A stretch of DNA of 64,000 bases. Source: Polaromonas sp. JS666. GTDB taxonomy: Bacteria; Pseudomonadota; Gammaproteobacteria; Burkholderiales; Burkholderiaceae_C. The notes beneath the pieces were generated by a model that searched no databases, was not told where the DNA came from, and saw only the letters and a program-made list of their open reading frames with translations. Positions 55,590 to 64,000 of the stretch are shown here, one piece after another. The DNA is taken from contig NC_007948.1 in assembly GCF_000013865.1 (NCBI RefSeq), positions 3,534,001-3,598,000 of the forward strand, written 5' to 3'. The position numbers and the translations under genes were made by a program. Numbering within the stretch: the stretch's first letter is position 1; each line of letters starts with the position of its first letter.

Positions 55590-57685
55590 GTCAGGGGCTG
55601 GCCGGTTTCACGGTCATACACCAGGTGCTCGCACAGCGCCTGGCCTATGCCCTGCACGGCTCCGCCGTCGAGCTGGCCGCGCACGATCATCGGGTTGACG
55701 ACGCGGCCCACGTCGTTGACGGACGCATAGGCCACCACCGCCACGTGGCCAGTCTGCGGGTCGACCTCGACCTCGCAGATGTGGCAGCCATTGGGCCAGG
55801 ACGGCCCGGCCACGGCGGTGGTCGAGTCCATGAAGATGCGCTGGTCGCTCTGACGCGCCGCGAGCGCAAACAAATCGATGCTCAGGTCGGTACCCGCCAC
55901 CTTGAAGCTGCCGTCGGCGTACGTGATGTCCTGCTCGGCCGCCTCAAACTCCTTGGCCGCCAGTTGCCGGGCTTTGTCGATGGTGCGCTCGGCGCCTATG
56001 CGTACAGCCGAGCCACCGGTGAACAGCGAGCGCGAACCAGCGCTGCCAAAACCATTGCCGCGGTCGGTATCGCCCAGCACGATGCGGACCTTGTCCATCG
56101 GCACGCCAAACGCATCGACCACCAGTTGCGCCAGCGAGGTGGCAATGCCCTGCCCCATGGCGTTGACGGCCGAGAAAACTTCAATGATGCCGTCGGTGCC
56201 TGATGTGGGGGCCTTGATCTCCACAGTGACGCTTTCTTCCAGCGCATTGCCGCCGGTCCATTCCAGGAAGGTCGCGATGCCCAGGCCGCGCAGCAGACCG
56301 CGGCGTGCCGACTCGGCGGCACGTGCATCAAAACCCTGCCAGTCGGCCAGCACCAGCGCCTGGTCCATCACCGACTCGAAGCGGCCCGTGTCGTAGGTCT
56401 GGCCCATGGGGTTTTTGTAGGGCATTTGCGTGGGCTGGATAAAGTTGCGGCGGCGCAGCTCGATCCGGTCGATGCCGGTCTGGCGGGCGGCTTCGTCCAT
56501 CAGCCGCTCGATCGTGAAGATGGCTTCAGGGCGGCCCGCACCCCGGTAGGCGCTGGTGGGCGCGGTGTTCGTCAGCACGGCCCTGAAATGAAAGTCGATG
56601 GTCTGGATGTCATACACACTGGTCTGCACCCAGGGGCCGATCATCAACTGGATGACCACGCCCGCGCCGGTGGCATACGCGCCCACATTGGCCAGCGAGG
56701 CCAGGCGCAGGCCCAGTATCTTGCCGTGTTCGTCGAGCGCCAGTTCGGCGTGGCTTTGCAGGTCACGGCCGTGTGTGCTCGATACAAATTCTTCACTGCG
56801 GTCGGCCACCCATTTCACCGGGCGCTGCAGCGCGCGGGCGCAAAAGGCAACGGCGACATCTTCCGGGTAGACCCCGGTTTTCATGCCGAAACCGCCACCC
56901 ACATCGCCCACCACCACGCGCAGCTGCTCCTTCGCCATGCCCAGCGCGTCGCACACCGAGTCGCGCACGCCGGAAGGCATTTGGGTGCTCATGCGGATGG
57001 TCAGTCGCTGCGAAGTGGTGTCAAAAGCGGCCAGCACCGAGCGCGGCTCCAGGCTCAGCGGAGCCAGCCGCTGATTGACCAGGTCCAGCGCCACCACGTG
57101 GTGGGCGCTGGCAAAGGCTGCGGCGGTGGCTTCGGCATTGCCGTAGCGCGTTTCGGCGGCAATGTTATCCGGTGCTTCGGGGCAGAGCACCGGGGCGCCG
57201 GGAGCCATCGCGTCGTTCATGTCCACGACCATGGGCAGCTCTTCATAGTCGACGGCAATGGCTTCCGCCGCGTCGCGGGCTTGCTGCAGTGTCTGCGCCA
57301 CCACGGCGGCCACCGCCTCGCCGACAAAACGCACGCGCTCGTGGGCCAGCGCGCGCCGTGGTGGCGCGGCGCAGGGCGAGCCGTCGGCGCGCGTAAAGCC
57401 GCTGGCACCGGGAATCGGCTTGACCCCGGCCGCCACCAGATCGGCCCCAGTGACCACCTGCAGCACGCCTGGCATGGCCAGCGCTGCCGCGGTGTCCAGC
57501 GACACGATGCGGGCGTGGGGATAGGGTGAGCGCACAAAAAAGAGCTGGGTCTGGCCCGGCAGGGTCAAGTCGTCCGTGTACTGGCCGGCCCCGGCCAGCA
57601 GCGCATCGTCTTCCAGGCGGCGAACGGATTGTCCGCTGCCGAAGCGTGACGGGTTGATCTGAGCGGGTTGGGTTTCAGTCATCAA
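55334..57685 (-). CDS. xanthine dehydrogenase family molybdopterin-binding subunit (CoxL form II type)
   Basis: A 783-residue large subunit binding the molybdenum cofactor. RFGSGQSVRRLEDDALLAGA opens the family pattern; GDVGGGFGMKTGVYPEDVA and PTSAYRGAGRPEAIF follow, the latter being the AYRGAGR signature of form II CoxL. The final [20 protein letters not shown] holds the catalytic Glu. Such enzymes oxidise aldehydes, purines or other hydroxylatable substrates; CO oxidation is unlikely for form II. No FAD (CoxM) or 2Fe-2S (CoxS) subunit gene is adjacent, so partners must be elsewhere. Confidence 0.93.
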   Translation of the reverse strand: MMTETQPAQINPSRFGSGQSVRRLEDDALLAGAGQYTDDLTLPGQTQLFFVRSPYPHARIVSLDTAAALAMPGVLQVVTGADLVAAGVKPIPGASGFTRADGSPCAAPPRRALAHERVRFVGEAVAAVVAQTLQQARDAAEAIAVDYEELPMVVDMNDAMAPGAPVLCPEAPDNIAAETRYGNAEATAAAFASAHHVVALDLVNQRLAPLSLEPRSVLAAFDTTSQRLTIRMSTQMPSGVRDSVCDALGMAKEQLRVVVGDVGGGFGMKTGVYPEDVAVAFCARALQRPVKWVADRSEEFVSSTHGRDLQSHAELALDEHGKILGLRLASLANVGAYATGAGVVIQLMIGPWVQTSVYDIQTIDFHFRAVLTNTAPTSAYRGAGRPEAIFTIERLMDEAARQTGIDRIELRRRNFIQPTQMPYKNPMGQTYDTGRFESVMDQALVLADWQGFDARAAESARRGLLRGLGIATFLEWTGGNALEESVTVEIKAPTSGTDGIIEVFSAVNAMGQGIATSLAQLVVDAFGVPMDKVRIVLGDTDRGNGFGSAGSRSLFTGGSAVRIGAERTIDKARQLAAKEFEAAEQDITYADGSFKVAGTDLSIDLFALAARQSDQRIFMDSTTAVAGPSWPNGCHICEVEVDPQTGHVAVVAYASVNDVGRVVNPMIVRGQLDGGAVQGIGQALCEHLVYDRETGQPLTGSLMDYAAPRADNAPDFKTELDPSTPCLNNPLGVKGVGELGTIGAGPTVVNAVADALARRGMAAQARQLQMPLSPSRLWHLMQG

Positions 57686-57895
57686 AGAATGCCCCTGAAT
57701 GGCGGCCTCGCATCTGCCAGGGCGGTATGCGGGCGCGAAAACGGTGAGAAGCCACTATAAGGGCATCAGTGCGGCTCAGCAAATGCGCTGTCCGCGCTTG
57801 CGCGATGCGTCGGGTTTGTTCCATGACTGCCTGACCGGCTTCAATCTGCAAAAACCCGTTCGCCATGACCTGCGCTTTCCGGACCTTGCCGAACT

Positions 57896-59104
57896 TCAGG
57901 CCCGCGCCCTCAGCCGGCGTGTCACCCGCAGCATCACCATGGAAATGACCACGCAATAAACGCCCAGCCCGACAATCAGCGCCGGATAGCTGACGCCCGC
58001 GTCAATCAGCAGCCCGCCCAGCCCCGGACCTGCGGCCGAGGCAAACACCAGCATGGAAAGGATCACGGCACGGATGGCGCCCAGATTCCGCAGGCCATAA
58101 AGCTCGGGCCACAGCGAGCCGTAGAGCGAAAGGGAAAAGCCGTTGGACACACCGTACAGCGCCATGAAGGCGAACATGCTCCAGGCGGCTTGCACAGACC
58201 CCAGCAGCAGCAGCGCCAGCCCCAGCGGCAGCAGGTAAAAAGGCAACAGCCTCAGGCCCCCCACACGGTCTATCAGCTGGCCCGAGATCAGCGTGAAGGC
58301 AATCGTCATCAGCGCATACAGCGTGAAGGAAGAAGCAAACGCTGTGAGCGACCAGCCGCGCAACTCGACCAGGTAGACCTGGTGAAAAAAAATGGTGTTA
58401 CCGATAAAGGCCGGCGGCACCATGGCCAGCATCACCGCATAAAACAGCGGGTCGCGCAGCACTTCGGACCGGCTCCAGTCACGCGCCGTTGTCACGCGGG
58501 CCACGGGGTCAGAGGCCTTCGGGGCGCGCTCGACTGAAACCAGAGTAGCGATGAGGGGCAACGCCACCAGCACCAAGGCACCGGCGGCCAGCCACCAGGT
58601 GTTGCGCCAGCCCAGCGACGCGGCCAGCGCCACAAACGCCAGCGGCAACACTGCCTCGCCGGTGTTCAGGCCCAGCGTGGCGAGCGAGATCGCCCGGCCC
58701 CGCTGCGCGGAAAACCAGCGCGCCATGGTGGTGAACGCGAGGTGGGACATCATGCCCTGGCCCAACAGGCGCAGCAGGTAAATGGTCACAAAGAGCGTGA
58801 CAACGTGGTGCGACAGCGCCATGCCGGCGGCCGCCAGCGCCAGCATGGGCAGCATGACCAGCGCCAGCTTTTTCGCGCTGTGGTGGTCTGCCAGGTGGCC
58901 CAGTCGCGGCAGCGTGAAGGCACTGGCCAGGGTGGCTGCCATGTAGAGCGAGCCAAACCCGCCGTGGGAGAGTCCGTACTCAAGGCGGATGTCACCGGCC
59001 GACAGCGAAATCAGGAATGTCTGCCCAAACGAGGAGAAGAAAAAAAGCAGGAACCCGCCGCCCAGCCAGCGGGCGTTGTCGCGCAGGAAAACAAGAAACT
59101 GCAT
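57896..59104 (-). CDS. major facilitator superfamily transporter
   Basis: A 402-residue polytopic membrane protein with 12 predicted helices. GLSHGGFGSLYMAATLASAF and LGHLADHHSAKKLALVMLP represent helix 2 and the A-motif loop; FSAQRGRAISLATLGLNTGEAV is helix 4/5. The second half repeats the pattern (ISGQLIDRVGGLRLLPFYLLP). The substrate is unknown. It is followed on the same strand by no gene of obvious relation; the 210-base gap before coxL is empty. Confidence 0.92.
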   Translation of the reverse strand: MQFLVFLRDNARWLGGGFLLFFFSSFGQTFLISLSAGDIRLEYGLSHGGFGSLYMAATLASAFTLPRLGHLADHHSAKKLALVMLPMLALAAAGMALSHHVVTLFVTIYLLRLLGQGMMSHLAFTTMARWFSAQRGRAISLATLGLNTGEAVLPLAFVALAASLGWRNTWWLAAGALVLVALPLIATLVSVERAPKASDPVARVTTARDWSRSEVLRDPLFYAVMLAMVPPAFIGNTIFFHQVYLVELRGWSLTAFASSFTLYALMTIAFTLISGQLIDRVGGLRLLPFYLLPLGLALLLLGSVQAAWSMFAFMALYGVSNGFSLSLYGSLWPELYGLRNLGAIRAVILSMLVFASAAGPGLGGLLIDAGVSYPALIVGLGVYCVVISMVMLRVTRRLRARA

Positions 59105-59126
59105 CGGCCGCGTTGCTGGCTGCCGC

Positions 59127-60119
59127 TTACGGCGTTGCCGGCTCGTCGGGATCCGGTAGCCGCGGCGTGCGGGGTTTCTGCGGCCGTGGAATCTTCTTGA
59201 AGCGGATCAGGCGATCGGTTTCGATCTTGTCCTTTTTCAGTTGCCTTTCGGCATCCATCAACTGCCCGGCGGCCAGCCATTGGGCAAACTCCTCGGGCGT
59301 CTCCAGCGTGATGCGGCCCAGCGTGGACGCGCGGAACTCATGGATCACGATTTCCGCCGCCTTCTGCAGGTTGACGCGCCCCTTTGACAGCACCGCGCCG
59401 CGCTTGCGGCCGATCTCCTCCAGCAGTTGCTCATCGGTGATGCCTGGCGGGACTTCCACCTTGTAGCGCGCAGTCAACAGGCCGGGGTAGTCCCTGATCA
59501 GGTAGTCGAGCAACTCCAGCGCCACCTCTTCCTCATTGAACGCGTTGCGGCCAATGGCGCCGCTGGCGGCCAGGTTGTAGCCGCTTTTGGCCACGATGAT
59601 GCGGGGCCACAGCATGCCGGGCGTGTCGTACAGGTAAAAGCCATCAGCCAGGACAATGCGCTGCTCCAGCTTGGTGATGCCGGCCTCATCGCCGGTTTTG
59701 GTGGCGCGCTTGCCGGTGAGGGTGTTGATCAGCGTGGACTTCCCGACATTGGGAATGCCGCAGATCAGCACACGCATGGGCTTGACCATGCTGCCGCGCG
59801 TGGGCGCCAGCGCGTGGCAGGCGTCAATCAGGCGGCGCGCGGGCGTGGTTTCACTCGCATCCAGCGCAATCGCCTGCGTGGCCGGCAGGCTGTTGTAATG
59901 CGCCAGCCAGAGCGCGGTGCGCGCCGGGTCGGCCAGGTCCTGCTTGTTGAGCACCTTGAGCGCGGGTTTGGCGCTGGTGAGCTCGGCCAGCATGGGGTTG
60001 GCGCTGGAGCCGGGCAGGCGCGCGTCGAGCAACTCGATCACGACATCAATCTCCTTGATGCGATCCTGAATCGCTTTTTTGGTCAGATGCATGTGACCGG
60101 GAAACCACTGGATGGCCAT
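59127..60119 (-). CDS. ylqF: ribosome biogenesis GTPase YlqF/RbgA type
   Basis: 330 residues from the Met at 60119 (MAIQWFPGHMHLTKK). It is a circularly permuted GTPase: G4 (LNKQDLAD, near residue 63) precedes G1 (GIPNVGKSTLIN, near 122) and G3 (DTPGML). The N-terminal segment WFPGHM and the C-terminal helical region fit RbgA, which assists 50S subunit assembly. The C-terminal tail is longer and basic/proline-rich. It is 22 bases upstream of the MFS gene. Confidence 0.93.
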   Translation of the reverse strand: MAIQWFPGHMHLTKKAIQDRIKEIDVVIELLDARLPGSSANPMLAELTSAKPALKVLNKQDLADPARTALWLAHYNSLPATQAIALDASETTPARRLIDACHALAPTRGSMVKPMRVLICGIPNVGKSTLINTLTGKRATKTGDEAGITKLEQRIVLADGFYLYDTPGMLWPRIIVAKSGYNLAASGAIGRNAFNEEEVALELLDYLIRDYPGLLTARYKVEVPPGITDEQLLEEIGRKRGAVLSKGRVNLQKAAEIVIHEFRASTLGRITLETPEEFAQWLAAGQLMDAERQLKKDKIETDRLIRFKKIPRPQKPRTPRLPDPDEPATP

Positions 60120-60385
60120 CGGGATATTCTTTCTTGGTTCGGGGCCGGGCTGCCGCGTCTGGGTCAGGGTCTGCGTTTCACGCAAACCGGCCTGGCACGA
60201 TGACCGAATTGTCACCTCTTCAGGCCCGGCTGCCGCTCGCGGGGGAAACGCTTTGCGCGCCGTGGCCGGGCGATGGAGCAAAATCAGGGAAAAGCGGGTT
60301 GAACAGCCCGGCGCAAGCTGCCCCGCCTGCCCCACCCCCACCGCCACGTCTTCCTTCTCTTCCTCACACTTTTTCCCGACCTCCC

Positions 60386-60646
60386 ATGCCCCTGCCCAAC
60401 GCCCCCACCCAAAAACCCAGCAACACCCAGACCCGGACCAAGGCCAATAACGAGCTGTTGATCCGGGGCCTGCTGTGCGTCCTCATCGGCCTGGCCGTGC
60501 TGATTTCCCCCTACTTCATCACCTCGCCCGGCATGCAGGGCATCGTGGCCAGTTCTTCGCTGGTGGGCTGGTTCGCGCTGGTGCTGGGCGTGGCTTTCAT
60601 CGGGCTGTATGCCCGCCGGCGCCTGGCAGGGCAAAACCCACCCTAG
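60386..60646 (+). CDS. small two-helix membrane protein
   Basis: 86 residues from ATG 60386. After a polar N-terminus, two hydrophobic helices (IRGLLCVLIGLAVLISPYF and LVGWFALVLGVAFIGLYA) span the inner membrane. No family assigned. Its stop is two bases before the next gene's ATG, so both are likely translated from one message. Confidence 0.75.
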   Translation: MPLPNAPTQKPSNTQTRTKANNELLIRGLLCVLIGLAVLISPYFITSPGMQGIVASSSLVGWFALVLGVAFIGLYARRRLAGQNPP

Positions 60647-60648
60647 CC

Positions 60649-60897
60649 ATGGAGGCGCAGACCCCGTCCGGCGAGCCGGGCGACCGCGCTGCCGTACCGG
60701 CCGCCATTGGCGCATTGCAGCAGCGCGCCCGCGCCGCCGGCATCACGCTGCGCGCACCGCCGCCCGAACCCACCACCTGCTGCGGCCGCGGCTGCAGTGG
60801 CTGCGTGTGGGAAAGCTATGACAACGCGGTCGACTACTGGTGCGAACAGGCCGAAGAGGCCTTGCGCAAGCTGGGGGACGCGAGTCCACCGGCCTGA
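60649..60897 (+). CDS. oxidoreductase-like domain protein (Cys-rich, 82 residues)
   Basis: 82 residues; PEPTTCCGRGCSGCVWESYD (four cysteines) followed by YWCEQAEEAL matches the oxidoreductase-like N-terminal domain family, which also occurs in a mitochondrial assembly factor. A metal- or cluster-binding role is plausible but unproven. ATG 60649 is two bases after the preceding stop. Its 3' end abuts the oppositely oriented gshA gene. Confidence 0.85.
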   Translation: MEAQTPSGEPGDRAAVPAAIGALQQRARAAGITLRAPPPEPTTCCGRGCSGCVWESYDNAVDYWCEQAEEALRKLGDASPPA

Positions 60898-62511
60898 TCA
60901 GATTGCGAGCGCTGCGCGGCCCGCCATATCCGGCGCATCAGGCATACCCGGTATGCCCAAGCGCTCCGCCGACACATACTGCTGCCGATACACCTCAAAG
61001 GGCATGCTGTCCGAGGCTTCGATCTGCTTTTGCTCGGCGATGGATTGCCGGGTCAGTTCGGTGAAACGGGCATGCTGCGCTTCGGCCAGGGGCAGGCTTC
61101 GCAGGATGGTCTGGGCTTTTTCGGATTGGGCCCGGGCAAATCGGACAAAGGAGTTGTCATAGTCTTTGGCCATGGCAGCCAGTACACGGGCTGATGGCAG
61201 GGTGTCGGGCTCGCGCAAGGCGGCGCTTGCTGCGGCCAGCGCCTCGCTGTATTGCGCACCGCCCGGTGCGCCCGCATGGAGGGCATCCAGCGCCGCGGCA
61301 ATCGGTGCGCATTCGGCGACCACCGCGGTGCCCCACTCCGCCAGCGTCACCTCGCGGCCGTCCCGCTCCAGCAGCAGGCCGGGCTCGCGGCCGCGGGCAG
61401 CGGCGCGGTGCTGGTTGCGCGCCAGCGCGGCAATTTCCGCAGGGGTGTCGGGCGGGCTGTCAGTGAGCAGGCAGTGCAGCAAAAACACATCCAGAAACCG
61501 CATGGTTTGCGCCGTGATGCCCACGGGAACAAACGGATCGAGGTCCATCAAGCGCACCTCAATGTATTCAACGCCGCGCTCGCGCAGCGCATGCAGCGGG
61601 CGCTCGCCGGGGAAGATCACGCGCTTGGGGCGGATGGTGCCGTAGAACTCGTTTTCAATCTGCAGCAGCGTGGTGGCCAGCTGGTTGTAGTCGCCGCCGG
61701 GGTTGCGGATGCCGACCGCCTCGTAGGCCGGATAGGGCCGGGTGAGCGCATCCTGCAAGGACGCGCCGTAGCCTTCGAGGCTGTTGTAGCTCACGGCCAG
61801 CGAGGCCTGGGCGTCGCTCTGGTAGCCCAGGCGCCCCATGCGCAGCGAGGTGCCGTGCGGCATGTACATGGTGTGATCGGCCAGCTGTTGCAGCTCGTGC
61901 TGGCGTCCGGCCACAAAACTCGAACACACGGCGGGCGATGCACCAAACAGGTAAAGCAGCAAAAAGGCGTGGCGCCGGAAGTTGCGGATCAGCGCAAAAT
62001 ACTGCTCGCTGGTGACCTCGGGCAGCGACCAGTTGTAGTGAATGCCGGAGATGGTTTGCATGCGCCGGCCATAGCGGTGGGACAGGCCCATGCGGTAGAC
62101 GCTCTTGGCGCGCCCGACATTGGACGAGCCGAAGCGGGCAATCGGAATGGTCTCGTCGGTCGGCAAACCGCAGGGCATGCTGGAAACCCAGAGCATTTCA
62201 TCGCCGAGGTCCTGCATCACACGGTAGGTGAACTGGTGGATCTGCGTGAGTTCTTTCAGTGTGGCTTCCGCGTCTTGATGTGCCCCCGTCACCAGTTCGA
62301 TCTGCGACTCGCTGAAGTCGGTGGTGATGCTGGGATGCGTCAGCGCCGAGCCGAGCGCGGCCGGGTGTGGCGTGAGCGCCAGGCCGCCCCCGGGCTGGGC
62401 GCGCAGGCTTTCCTTCTCGATGCCGCGGCGCATGCCCTTCAGCCGGGCAGGGGTGAGCGCTTTCAGGCGCTCCTGCAAAAGCGTGCCCTCGGGCGCCTGC
62501 AGCTTGTTCAT
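60898..62511 (-). CDS. gshA: glutamate-cysteine ligase
   Basis: A 537-residue proteobacterial-type GshA making gamma-glutamylcysteine, the first step of glutathione synthesis. RGIEKESLRA is the N-terminal motif, TDFSESQIELVTGAH the substrate-binding part, and GLSHRYGRRMQTISGIHYNW a further conserved block; the rest (FPGERPLHALRERGVEYIEV, MDLDPFVPVGI) is typical. Length agrees with E. coli GshA (about 518). It converges with the two small genes at 60386-60897. Confidence 0.96.
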   Translation of the reverse strand: MNKLQAPEGTLLQERLKALTPARLKGMRRGIEKESLRAQPGGGLALTPHPAALGSALTHPSITTDFSESQIELVTGAHQDAEATLKELTQIHQFTYRVMQDLGDEMLWVSSMPCGLPTDETIPIARFGSSNVGRAKSVYRMGLSHRYGRRMQTISGIHYNWSLPEVTSEQYFALIRNFRRHAFLLLYLFGASPAVCSSFVAGRQHELQQLADHTMYMPHGTSLRMGRLGYQSDAQASLAVSYNSLEGYGASLQDALTRPYPAYEAVGIRNPGGDYNQLATTLLQIENEFYGTIRPKRVIFPGERPLHALRERGVEYIEVRLMDLDPFVPVGITAQTMRFLDVFLLHCLLTDSPPDTPAEIAALARNQHRAAARGREPGLLLERDGREVTLAEWGTAVVAECAPIAAALDALHAGAPGGAQYSEALAAASAALREPDTLPSARVLAAMAKDYDNSFVRFARAQSEKAQTILRSLPLAEAQHARFTELTRQSIAEQKQIEASDSMPFEVYRQQYVSAERLGIPGMPDAPDMAGRAALAI

Positions 62512-62888
62512 GATGTCATTCCCTCAGGTCCGTGTCGTGGCGTGGAAGTTATCACAGGCCCGCGCTTCGCGCTGGCGAAAAGCCGCTTGCCAGCACGGTT
62601 TACCGGACTCTGCAGGGGTCTGCCAGTAAAATGACGCAACTTGGTCCATGAACAATGCTTTTAATCACAAATCGCTACTTTATAACTTTGGTGTGTGGGC
62701 CACACCACGCCCCACCGTAGCGCCAGGCTAACTCACTTGACTTGTCCGGGCAGCTCGGCGACGATAAAAATCGTGCGCTGAAACGCGGACACTTTCCCGC
62801 GAAGCCTTTTTAACCAATACACCCAGGCCCGCTACTCCGGGCTCCCCCGCAAGAGACAATGCGACGTTTGAGCGCCTGTAAGTAAAGA
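62512..62888. other. gene-free stretch between divergent gshA and a hypothetical gene
   Basis: Contains the promoter regions of both genes. No recognised operator, repeat or RNA is visible; ATCGCTACTTTAT near 62671 is a lone half-site of the ATAGC hairpin family. Confidence 0.5.
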
Positions 62889-63536
62889 ATGAACCATCTG
62901 ATGCGCATGCTGTTTGGCGGCCGGGCTCCAGCCCAGCCGGTCCAGAGGGCAGCACCCACGAGCCGCGCGATGCCTCTTAGCCAGGACGATAGCTCGGAAA
63001 ACGCCACCCGCACCCAGCTAGTCCAGGTCCTGTTGCGCGATGTACTGCGCAGGCACGGCATACCCTTTAACTGGGTCGAGTCCCAGATGCTGGTCGTGGC
63101 CAGCCGCAGCCGTGGCAGCGGCATGTATGTGCGCCTGATCATGAAGCACTGGGATGACCGGCTGATAACCCACGCCTTTGCCCTGCAGAACACGCTGCTG
63201 GCCGACATTGCACGTTTTGAGCCACGAGCCTTCGACTGGCTGCACGGCGTTTCCTGGCAACTCGACGTGGACGGGAGCTGCCCTCACACCTTCCTGCCCC
63301 ACAAGACCTACTGGCAGGAGCCGGCAATACCGGCGACTCCCGGTGCAGCTGCAGCGCCGGCGCCAGTGGTGACTCCTCCGACTCCCGCGGCCCCGACGGC
63401 CGTATCCGTGTCGGAGCAGGAGGCACTGCAGGATCTGGAACGCCTGTTCATGATCCGCGACCAGGAGATCGGCCGCCAGGCGGCCGATGGAAAACCGCCC
63501 GTGGGCTACGAAAAAACCAAGCCAACGCCGCTTTGA
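62889..63536 (+). CDS. hypothetical protein with proline/alanine-rich linker
   Basis: 215 residues. The central region (LVQVLLRDVLRRHGIPFNWV, SQMLVVASRSRGSGMYVRLI, WLHGVSWQLDVDGSCPH) looks like a compact alpha/beta domain. A Pro/Ala/Thr linker (about 145-175) leads to a helical tail (EALQDLERLFMIRDQEI). No signal peptide or membrane helix. Family not recognised. Start is ATG 62889; an in-frame Met four codons later is possible. Confidence 0.7.
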   Translation: MNHLMRMLFGGRAPAQPVQRAAPTSRAMPLSQDDSSENATRTQLVQVLLRDVLRRHGIPFNWVESQMLVVASRSRGSGMYVRLIMKHWDDRLITHAFALQNTLLADIARFEPRAFDWLHGVSWQLDVDGSCPHTFLPHKTYWQEPAIPATPGAAAAPAPVVTPPTPAAPTAVSVSEQEALQDLERLFMIRDQEIGRQAADGKPPVGYEKTKPTPL

Positions 63537-63699
63537 ATCGGTGACGCAGCAGATTTGATCTTTTCGTGTCCATCGCTGACCTGCCAGGCCGCTCCGGACG
63601 GCCAGGTCTAGCGGCGTTAACATCGGTTGCCGCTGCACGCCGGCCCCGGGGCCAAGCCTGTACTGCCTCGCCGATCAACGCTTCTTCCGGAGGTTCCCT

Positions 63700-64000
63700 C
63701 TGACCGCACCGCACGACCCCTCCGCCCTGGCTGATTCACGCTACGCGGTGGGACGCCTGATGATCACGCTGGCGCTGATGACGGTGGGTGCCAGCGGCAT
63801 GTATGTGGTGCCGGTGGTACTGCCGGCCGTGCAGGCCGATTTTGGCGTGGCGCGTGCCGATGCCTCACTGCCCTACACCCTGCTGATGATCGGATTCGGC
63901 CTGGGCGGCGTGCTGATGGGGCGGCTGGCCGACCGGTTCGGCGTGATGGTGCCGCTGCTGATAGGAGCGGTGGGGCTGGGCCTGGGTTACGCCGCCGCGG
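63700..64000 (+). CDS. major facilitator superfamily transporter, N-terminal part (3' end outside window)
   Basis: The first 100 codons of an MFS protein: TM1 MITLALMTVGASGMYVVPVV, TM2 LPYTLLMIGFGLGGVLMGRL and the A-motif GRLADRFG. CCGGAGG at 63687-63693 lies six bases before a CTG (63700), with no ATG in that frame nearby; the next options are GTG 63748 and ATG 63760, which lack a good ribosome site. I therefore take CTG as the probable start, with doubt. Confidence 0.8.
   Translation, partial: MTAPHDPSALADSRYAVGRLMITLALMTVGASGMYVVPVVLPAVQADFGVARADASLPYTLLMIGFGLGGVLMGRLADRFGVMVPLLIGAVGLGLGYAAA

Noticed and set aside
57675..57956. 93-codon minus-strand frame between coxL and the MFS gene
   Set aside because: No conserved motif and it overlaps both neighbours; treated as non-coding.

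Overview
This window is chromosomal DNA from a betaproteobacterium, most likely Burkholderiales, family Comamonadaceae (Polaromonas/Rhodoferax/Variovorax-like). The inference rests on high-GC coding, two Bug-type tricarboxylate receptors, DUF2242, DUF924 and DUF938 proteins, a GshA of the proteobacterial type, and many dispersed palindromic repeats of the kind that fill Comamonadaceae intergenic regions. No rRNA, tRNA or CRISPR array was seen.

Layout. 0-2.1 kb: mutS 3' end, an Anbu-type proteasome-like peptidase, an alpha/beta hydrolase. 2.1-4.0 kb: an IS110-family element between inverted copies of a dispersed repeat. 4.0-6.8 kb: IclR regulator, SDR dehydrogenase, a broken SDR and a cupin dioxygenase. 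7-14 kb: uppP, DUF924, a LysR/Bug/DoxX locus, a proline/tyrosine-repeat secreted protein and glnS. 14-16.2 kb: an A/T-rich island (orphan adenine methylase, decayed metallophosphoesterase, unknown 322-residue protein) that looks like a defence-type remnant. 16.3-29.5 kb: ArsR, cold-shock/excalibur fusion, membrane-anchored Mrr nuclease, acetyl-CoA synthetase, ACT protein, cysteine synthase, phasin-like protein, SRPBCC, DUF938, host-attachment protein, universal stress protein and trxC. 29.8-32.7 kb: GntR/Bug/amidohydrolase catabolic unit. 34.0-38.0 kb: an HxlR/nitrilase/FAD-oxidase cassette bracketed by inverted repeats, with no transposase. 39-49 kb: ion channel, complete liv ABC operon, VanA/VanB-like Rieske oxygenase pair, FCD regulator and a MetE-like methyltransferase, which together look like an aromatic ether (O-demethylation) locus. 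49-58 kb: ferritin-like protein, ECF sigma factor, flavin reductase, a trifunctional ACP/acyl-AMP ligase/PlsC protein and a CoxL-type molybdoenzyme subunit. 58-64 kb: MFS transporter, RbgA/YlqF-type GTPase, small proteins, gshA and the start of another MFS gene.

The most striking features are rearrangements. (1) The 5' end and promoter of the ECF sigma gene are copied upstream of the flavin reductase, making a 55-codon leader with an ATGA overlap. (2) About 265 bp of the coxL 3' end is repeated on the far side of the ACP/ligase/PlsC gene, beside a 267-bp MITE with 30-bp perfect ends and a TTA duplication. (3) A 187-bp element with 28-bp perfect ends supplies the stop codon of livF. (4) A 3.9-kb cassette lies between 12-bp perfect inverted repeats. 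(5) The defence-like island beside glnS is partly decayed. (6) Fragments of trxC, an SRPBCC gene, an SDR and coxL lie scattered in the window.
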